Shown one piece after another: positions 57,557 through 64,000 of a DNA stretch of 64,000 nucleotides. Each line of letters begins with the position of its first letter. Within the stretch, counting starts at the first letter, position 1. This DNA comes from Prochlorococcus sp. AG-402-K14 (GTDB lineage: Bacteria > Cyanobacteriota > Cyanobacteriia > PCC-6307 > Cyanobiaceae), in contig QCIG01000003.1 in NCBI GenBank assembly GCA_003216815.1, forward strand, positions 39,016 through 103,015, in the 5' to 3' direction. The notes below the pieces were generated by a model that had not been told where the DNA came from, made no database searches, and saw nothing but the letters and a program-made list of their open reading frames with translations. A program made the translations under genes and the position numbers.

Positions 57557-58456
57557 ATGAAGCAATTCTGGAATTGGAAAAATTATCAAATCGCATGGCA
57601 AGTAGAAGGTGAAGTTAATAATGCTGAAATAGCTATAGTATTAATTCATGGTTTTGGTGCATGCAAAGATCATTGGAGATTCAATCAAAAAAACATTAGC
57701 ACACTAGCACCATGTTATGCATTGGACTTAGTGGGCTTTGGAGAAAGTAGTCAACCAAAATCACAGCTCTTATATGAAAAGAAGACCAGTGAAAATTTTA
57801 ATTATTGTTTTGACAATTGGAGTCAGCAAGTTTTTGATTTTTGCAAAGAAATAGTTAAAAAACCTGTCTTATTAATAGGAAATTCTATTGGAGGAGTTAT
57901 AGCATTAAATACATCAAAAAAATTATCAAAAAAATGTTTAGGGGTCATCTTAATTGATTGTGCTCAGAGAACAATGGATGATAAGCGTTTAGCGGAGCAA
58001 TCATTATTAATGCGATTTCTTAGACCAGTAATTAAAACTTTAGTAAGACAAAGATTTTTAAGTTCAAACCTATTTAAAAATGCAGCAAATCCAACTTTTA
58101 TTTCAAAGATACTAAAAGTAGCTTACCCAAGTGGAAATAATATTGATGATGAATTAATACATATACTTTTCAAACCAACTCAAAGAAGAGGAGCCCCAGA
58201 AGCTTTCAGAGGATTTATTAATTTGTTTGATGATTATCTCGCCCCAGACTTACTTAAAAATTTAAAAAATCCAGTACATTTAATTTGGGGAGAGAAAGAT
58301 CCTTGGGAGCCTGCTAAAGAAGCAAAGAAGTGGTATGAAACTTTTGAATGTGTAAAAACACTAGATGTAATACCTAAGGCTGGACATTGCCCTCATGATG
58401 AAATGCCTGAGAGAGTAAATCCAATTCTGAAAAAATTAATTCAAGAGGCCATATAG
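57557..58456 (+). CDS. Alpha/beta hydrolase
   Basis: A 299-residue alpha/beta-hydrolase. VLIHGFGACKDHWRFN (oxyanion), LIGNSIGGVIALNTS (nucleophile Ser), HLIWGEKDPWEPAKE (acid), and KAGHCPHDEMPERVN (base His). It is a clear paralogue of the hydrolase at 25810-26721, with matching motifs throughout, but is more A+T- and Lys-rich. Substrate unknown. It starts with ATG 57557 after a 172-base gap in which I see no other gene. Its 3' end overlaps the convergent sigma factor gene by 16 bases. Confidence 0.9.
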   Translation: MKQFWNWKNYQIAWQVEGEVNNAEIAIVLIHGFGACKDHWRFNQKNISTLAPCYALDLVGFGESSQPKSQLLYEKKTSENFNYCFDNWSQQVFDFCKEIVKKPVLLIGNSIGGVIALNTSKKLSKKCLGVILIDCAQRTMDDKRLAEQSLLMRFLRPVIKTLVRQRFLSSNLFKNAANPTFISKILKVAYPSGNNIDDELIHILFKPTQRRGAPEAFRGFINLFDDYLAPDLLKNLKNPVHLIWGEKDPWEPAKEAKKWYETFECVKTLDVIPKAGHCPHDEMPERVNPILKKLIQEAI

Positions 58457-59448
58457 GCTTCTACTGTTTCACTTGTTTTTCTTAGGCCTCTCAATCCATC
58501 CCTTTCCAAGTTACGTACTCTATCTCTGCTTATACCCAATACTCTTCCGATACCAGTTAAGCTCATTGGATCATCACCATCCATACCGTAGCGCATTCTT
58601 AAAACTCTATTTTGTAGCTCAGGCAATTGTTCAAGTATTGATTCTAGATCTCCTTTCATACAATCACTCTCAATTTGCTCTGAAGGCATATCAATATCAT
58701 TAGAAAGAAGATCCAACAAAATAGTATCTTCACCATCACCAATTTTTGTTTCTAAACTTACAGGCTGTCCAGCTCTACTCATCAAGTCCTTAACATCATG
58801 TTCTGGCAATTCAACATACTCAGATAATTCTTTTAAGGAAGGTGTACGAGAGAGCTCTTGACTTAATTCTCTTTGACCTTTTTTTAATTTATTTAGCATT
58901 TCAGTGATATGAATAGGAAGTCTAATTGATCTGCTTTTTTCAGCTATTGCTCTCGTAATTCCCTGACGAATCCACCAGTAAGCATAGGTAGAGAATTTAT
59001 ATCCACGAGTTGGATCAAACTTTTCCACTCCTCGAACTAGCCCAATCGTTCCTTCTTGAATTAAATCTAATAATTCCATATTCCGCTTTGTGTATTTCTT
59101 TGCAACACTGACGACTAATCGAAGATTTGCAGCAACCATTCTTTCTTTAGCTCGTCTACCATTTTTCAGCTTCTTTTTTAATTGAATAGGGGATAATCCA
59201 GCTTTTTCAGCAAAATGATGAATTTCTGGTTTTTCACCCAAATCACTCTCAAGCTCTGACTCGATATTTTCTAAAGCCATCAAATCTTGAACTTGTCTCC
59301 CTAATGTAATCTCCTGCTCATGAGACAAAAGGGGAACTCTTCCGATGTCTCTCAAGTAAGAACGAACCAAATCAACATCAGATAGAGACCTTGCAGTATT
59401 AACAGCAGATAAATTTTTTGCTTGTGGAGCCTCTACTGCCGGAGTCAT
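58441..59448 (-). CDS. RNA polymerase sigma factor, RpoD-like group 2
   Basis: A non-essential sigma-70 family factor of 335 residues, lacking the long region 1.1 and non-conserved insert of the principal factor. Region 1.2 is VDLVRSYLRDIGRVPLLSHE, region 2 is NLRLVVSVAKKYTKRNMELL to YKFSTYAYWWIRQGITRAIA, region 3 is RLPIHITEMLNKLKKGQREL, and region 4 is RMRYGMDGDDPMSLTGIGRV with a helix-turn-helix after it. It probably recognises near-consensus promoters under particular conditions. It starts with ATG 59448. Which cyanobacterial Sig letter applies was not resolved. Confidence 0.93.
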   Translation of the reverse strand: MTPAVEAPQAKNLSAVNTARSLSDVDLVRSYLRDIGRVPLLSHEQEITLGRQVQDLMALENIESELESDLGEKPEIHHFAEKAGLSPIQLKKKLKNGRRAKERMVAANLRLVVSVAKKYTKRNMELLDLIQEGTIGLVRGVEKFDPTRGYKFSTYAYWWIRQGITRAIAEKSRSIRLPIHITEMLNKLKKGQRELSQELSRTPSLKELSEYVELPEHDVKDLMSRAGQPVSLETKIGDGEDTILLDLLSNDIDMPSEQIESDCMKGDLESILEQLPELQNRVLRMRYGMDGDDPMSLTGIGRVLGISRDRVRNLERDGLRGLRKTSETVEAYMAS

Positions 59449-59548
59449 AGGTTTATTGAGTTTTGTAAAGCTTACTACTAAGAATTGTAAAGATCAATTA
59501 AGCAGGGCTCGGCTTCCCACACTTTGAGTAAAAACACTCATTCGGCTT

Positions 59549-60958
59549 CTACGTCAATCTGCTTAACAGCCATGAAGCTGTTTTCAGATAAATCAACACT
59601 CCTGCAACATCAGTAGCAGTAGTAATAAATGGAGCAGACATTAGTGCAGGGTCTAATCCCATACGATCAAAAAGCAAAGGCAAAGATGCTCCTGCAGTCG
59701 CAGCAAGAGTGGAAATTGCTATCAAACTTATTCCTACAGCTGTTGCTACCAAGGGTCCCTGTCCTTGCCACCAAGCAAAAGGCACAACGAATACAGCCAT
59801 CAAAATCCCTAGTAGAGCCCCAGCTATTGCCTCTTTGGCGATAGTTCTAAATAGACCAAGTCTTTGAATTCGTTGAGTACTCAAACCTCGAATAACAACC
59901 GTTGAGCTTTGAGCTCCAACATTGCCCCCAGCGCCAATCAATAGGGGAATGAAAGCAGCTAATAAAACCACCTGCTTGAGAACCTCGTCATTCATCGCAA
60001 TAACCTGTGTTGTCAAGCCATTAGCCAAAACCAACACCGCCAGCCAAACGATGCGACGTCTAGCGACAACAAATAAATTGCTCTGGAAGTAATCATCCTC
60101 ATCCCCAGCTTGAACAGCACCAGCTGCATAAATATCCCTGGTTGCTTCTTGTTCGATAACATCTATAACGTCATCTACAGTGACAATGCCTACAAGTCTT
60201 TTTTCAAGGTCGACAACCGGTAAAGCCAAAAAATCGTATCTTTGAATTGCTCTTGCAACCTCTTCCTGATCAGTATCAGTTCTTACATTCACAACCTCTC
60301 TTGTCATCACCTCTCCAATAAGAGCTTCAGGATCAGCAACCACTAAATCCCTTAAAGATAAAATTCCAGTTAGATGCCTCTCTTTATCTGTGACATAAAG
60401 GCTATAAATTGTTTCCGAAAAAGTAGCTCTTTGTCTAACTAGTTTCAAAGCTTGAGAGACACTAAGAAATTCTTTAAGATCTATAAATTCTGTAGTCATT
60501 AATCGACCAGCCGTTTCGGATTCATAACCCAAAAGTTGAGCAGTTACTCGTCTTTCTTCAGGGCTAAGTTCAGCAAGTAAACGTCTTACGACTTTTGCAG
60601 GTAACTCATCAAAAAGACGCACACGATCATCAGGAGACATCTCCTCCACTAAATCCAATACTTCATTTGATCTCAGACGATCTAAAAGATTTTGTTGAAC
60701 TGAAGGATCTAAATATTCATAAACCTCAATTGCTTCATTTTTATTTAATAACCGGAAAGCCAAAGCTTGTAAAATCATAGGCAAAGTTCCAATTGCCTGG
60801 GCTATATCAACTGGCTGTACAGGGCTGAGAAGTGATTTAACACCATCGTAATTACCTGCAGAAAGCATTTCCTCTAGTTGCTCTGCAACTGCTTCTGCTA
60901 CCAAACTTCCATTAGCCAGAGGTTGAGTCTCTGTGGATGCCCCCAATTGTTCGTTCAT
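59549..60958 (-). CDS. mgtE: Magnesium transporter MgtE
   Basis: Mg2+ channel gated by intracellular Mg2+. The 469-residue protein has an N-terminal superhelical domain (VAEQLEEMLSAGNYDGVKSL to MSPDDRVRLFDELP), two CBS domains (about 150-275, with EVMTREVVNVRTDTDQEEVA and VVDLEKRLVGIVTVDDVIDV), a connecting plug helix and five membrane helices, with LLIGAGGNVGAQSSTVVIRG and MSAPFITTATDVAGVLIYL forming the pore. It starts with ATG 60958. About 100 bases separate it from the sigma factor gene. Confidence 0.95.
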   Translation of the reverse strand: MNEQLGASTETQPLANGSLVAEAVAEQLEEMLSAGNYDGVKSLLSPVQPVDIAQAIGTLPMILQALAFRLLNKNEAIEVYEYLDPSVQQNLLDRLRSNEVLDLVEEMSPDDRVRLFDELPAKVVRRLLAELSPEERRVTAQLLGYESETAGRLMTTEFIDLKEFLSVSQALKLVRQRATFSETIYSLYVTDKERHLTGILSLRDLVVADPEALIGEVMTREVVNVRTDTDQEEVARAIQRYDFLALPVVDLEKRLVGIVTVDDVIDVIEQEATRDIYAAGAVQAGDEDDYFQSNLFVVARRRIVWLAVLVLANGLTTQVIAMNDEVLKQVVLLAAFIPLLIGAGGNVGAQSSTVVIRGLSTQRIQRLGLFRTIAKEAIAGALLGILMAVFVVPFAWWQGQGPLVATAVGISLIAISTLAATAGASLPLLFDRMGLDPALMSAPFITTATDVAGVLIYLKTASWLLSRLT

Positions 60959-61021
60959 ATTCGGAGCAGCAACCCTCTGTTATTTTATTGATAACTTCCA
61001 TTTTTTTTTACTTTGATATCC

Positions 61022-61498
61022 ATGTCCGTAAATATCAGTAAAGTTGAGGTCATCTCTTTCGAAAATGAAAAAATAACTTTTGATCATTTCAAAGGAGATG
61101 TTTTATTGATTGTTAATGTCGCCAGCAAATGCGGATTCACCAAGCAATACAAAGCTCTTCAGAACCTTCAAGACAAGTACAAATCAAGGGGATTCAGAGT
61201 TTTAGGTTTTCCTTGTAATGATTTTGGTAATCAAGAACCTGGGGAATTAAAAGAAATCAAAGAATTCTGCTCAATATCTTATGGAGCTAATTTCCAACTT
61301 TTCCAAAAAGTTCATGCAAAAGGCAAGACAACAGAGCCATTTACAACACTAAATCAAGTCAATCCAGCTGGCGAAGTTGAATGGAACTTTGAGAAATTTC
61401 TCATTAGTAGAGATGGAGAAGCAATAGCAAGGTTTAAAAGCTCGGTAGAGCCAGAAAGTATCGAAATTCAAAAAGCAATTGAAGATTTACTTAACTAA
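61022..61498 (+). CDS. Glutathione peroxidase-like thiol peroxidase
   Basis: Reduces hydroperoxides. The 158-residue protein has the peroxidatic centre LLIVNVASKCGFTKQYKAL with Cys37 in place of selenocysteine, the GFPCNDFGNQEPG motif with its Gln, and WNFEKFLISRDG with the active-site Trp-Asn. Cyanobacterial members have been reported to use NADPH or thioredoxin rather than glutathione; that is family knowledge. A TTG opens the frame at 61013; ATG 61022 (MSVNISKVEV) is preferred. Its end overlaps crcB by four bases, convergent. Confidence 0.93.
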   Translation: MSVNISKVEVISFENEKITFDHFKGDVLLIVNVASKCGFTKQYKALQNLQDKYKSRGFRVLGFPCNDFGNQEPGELKEIKEFCSISYGANFQLFQKVHAKGKTTEPFTTLNQVNPAGEVEWNFEKFLISRDGEAIARFKSSVEPESIEIQKAIEDLLN

Positions 61499-61839
61499 TT
61501 TACGATGTTCTTAGCAAACAAATCACCTAAACAAATAGCCAAAAATCCAATTAAGATAATTAATATTGAATGAAACACAAATAGTTTGTATAGACCCTGA
61601 TTTATTAATTGATATAATTGATAAATCCATCCACTAAATGTTGTTAATGATCCACAAAATCCAAAACCAAAAATTAATTTATATCTACTAGAAATATTCA
61701 AAGCATTAATGAAACCTAATATAAAACAGCCAAGTATGTTGACGATAAAAATTTCATCAATTTGCCATCTTAATACAGCTGCAGGCATTGCACCTATTGC
61801 AATCAAAAAGAAATTATTTTTCGGAAGAAAATCATTCAT
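61495..61839 (-). CDS. crcB1: Fluoride channel subunit CrcB/Fluc (first of pair)
   Basis: A 114-residue membrane protein with four hydrophobic helices, of the Fluc/CrcB family that exports F-. Motifs are IGAMPAAVLRWQIDEI, IVNILGCFILGFINAL and FGFCGSLTTFSGWIYQLYQL, the last containing the family's GxxGslTTFSt motif. It abuts the second crcB gene: its ATG at 61839 directly follows that gene's TAA. Paired CrcB genes usually make a heterodimer with opposed topologies. Shorter than the second copy but not truncated. Confidence 0.9.
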   Translation of the reverse strand: MNDFLPKNNFFLIAIGAMPAAVLRWQIDEIFIVNILGCFILGFINALNISSRYKLIFGFGFCGSLTTFSGWIYQLYQLINQGLYKLFVFHSILIILIGFLAICLGDLFAKNIVN

Positions 61840-62232
61840 TTATTGATTGCCTACTAAAAGGCCAAATCCTAAAGCTATTAATCCCATGGCTAAAGAAGTA
61901 ATTATTAATTTTAATGCACTAAAAAATTTAAATTTCGAAACCAACTCAAATAAATCAAAAACAAATGTAGAAAAAGTACTTAAGCTACCCAAAAAACCTA
62001 TTGAGAGGAACAATACCAATTGGTAAGAAAAATTTAACGATTTAATCTCCGGTAAAATAGAAAAAAATAAGCCTAAACAAAAAGATGCAATAGTATTAAT
62101 TAATAGAATTATAATACCCTTACTTAAATATATTTTTTCAAGTTTTTTATAAATTAAAAATCTAGCATTTGCCCCCAACAATGAACCACAAGAGACATAT
62201 AAAATATCTTGCAATTTATCAATATTTATCAA
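61840..62232 (-). CDS. crcB2: Fluoride channel subunit CrcB/Fluc (second of pair)
   Basis: A 130-residue four-helix membrane protein of the same family, with CGSLLGANARFLIYKKLEKI, LLINTIASFCLGLFFSIL and SIGFLGSLSTFSTFVFDLFE. The frame starts with TTG at 62232; a second TTG at 62214 would give a more typical N-terminus and remove the overlap with the upstream gene, so the start is uncertain. It is presumably the partner of the adjacent crcB product. No fluoride riboswitch is recognisable upstream; the pair appears to be transcribed behind gyrB. Confidence 0.9.
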   Translation of the reverse strand: MINIDKLQDILYVSCGSLLGANARFLIYKKLEKIYLSKGIIILLINTIASFCLGLFFSILPEIKSLNFSYQLVLFLSIGFLGSLSTFSTFVFDLFELVSKFKFFSALKLIITSLAMGLIALGFGLLVGNQ

Positions 62233-62556
62233 TATTTACCCATCCTCTTTTATAAAAAAATTGATGAAATTTCTGATCAATTACATTAACTAGTAACCAC
62301 TTTCCACTATCGATACCATCCCAAACTTTTAAAACATCCACTGGAGTTCCTATTTTCACTCTAGTTAAAGTAGATGAATTTTCAGAGGCTGAAGAAAGTA
62401 AATTGAATTCTTTCAATGCAATAATTGGTGATCCAATATTGTTTTTCTCATGTTGAACAATTGTGAGTTGCCCCCCACCAGCTGGCAATGTAGTTGGAAG
62501 TACCAATGCAATACCTAAGAGCCATGTCCACACTAGAAAAGGTCTAATTAAATTCA

Positions 62557-62557
<1 letters not shown>
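62219..62557 (-). CDS. Exported SH3-like domain protein
   Basis: A 112-residue protein with an N-terminal signal peptide (MNLIRPFLVWTWLLGIALVL, hydrophobic to about residue 22), followed by a compact SH3b-like region: EFNLLSSASENSSTLTRVKI, VDVLKVWDGIDSGKWLLVNV and FFYKRGWVNIDKY. Such domains often bind cell-wall peptides, which is inference here. The frame opens with TTG 62560; ATG 62557 overlaps the gyrB stop by one base (TGATG), so translation is probably coupled to gyrB. Confidence 0.72.

Positions 62558-64000
<1,443 letters not shown>

Overview
The window looks like a stretch of core chromosome from a marine picocyanobacterium, most likely a low-light Prochlorococcus of the A+T-rich NATL type; the strain assignment is inference. 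The reasons are photosystem I genes psaD and psaC, a heme oxygenase plus PebA and PebB bilin reductases, an NDH-1 NdhS subunit, a cytochrome b6f cofactor-assembly protein, very small intergenic spaces and uniformly low G+C. It also has mutY with an intact C-terminal domain, which I recall as absent from several streamlined high-light strains. I see no insertion sequence, prophage, integrase, CRISPR array or restriction system.

Layout. 1-9.6 kb: gshA (cut by the left edge), trpE, psaD, a histidine kinase with a degenerate ATP domain, rodA, mrp, then hemF, facing an amidase-like gene and a CCB cofactor-assembly gene. 9.8-14.3 kb: an RNase D-like gene, a lipid-A-disaccharide-synthase-like gene, tRNA-Cys, an A+T-rich patch with one orphan gene and a 59-residue four-cysteine protein, and an aldo/keto reductase. 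14.3-22.2 kb: purM, a panC-cmk fusion, a phosphatase, the ho1-pebA-pebB bilin cluster and icd. 22.2-31.7 kb: a sugar-acid kinase and 2-hydroxy-acid oxidase pair, a mutarotase and alpha/beta hydrolase pair, a Na+/H+ antiporter, glgP and two unknown genes. 31.8-37.8 kb: tRNA-Arg and rnpB fired from a 34-base divergent promoter, rnc, ndhS, rimM, a mannose-1-phosphate guanylyltransferase, glmS and psaC. 37.9-48.8 kb: acpP-fabF-tkt, thiC behind a TPP riboswitch, an M20 peptidase-TPR-ruvB operon, smpB and lysS. 48.9-64 kb: an RpaB-like regulator, mreB-mreC-mreD, ssb, a DedA protein, ahcY, tsaE, a PfkB kinase, mutY, a group 2 sigma factor, mgtE, glutathione peroxidase, and the 3' part of gyrB followed by an SH3-like gene and two crcB fluoride-channel genes.

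How it works together. The window mixes housekeeping (translation, replication, repair, wall shape) with photosynthesis and pigment supply: hemF feeds heme and chlorophyll, and ho1-pebA-pebB turn heme into phycoerythrobilin. Carbon metabolism is represented by tkt, glgP, icd and the oxidase-kinase pair. Many neighbours overlap by a few bases (ATGA or TGATG junctions), so several operons are probably translationally coupled.

I did not find a clear new multi-gene system. The best leads are the histidine kinase with an intact H-box and a wrecked ATP domain, the structured 450-base region upstream of it, the oxidase-kinase pair, the small four-cysteine protein and orphan gene beside tRNA-Cys, and the symmetrical divergent promoter between tRNA-Arg and rnpB. 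Several start codons were moved from the longest open frame to better-supported positions; each case is explained.
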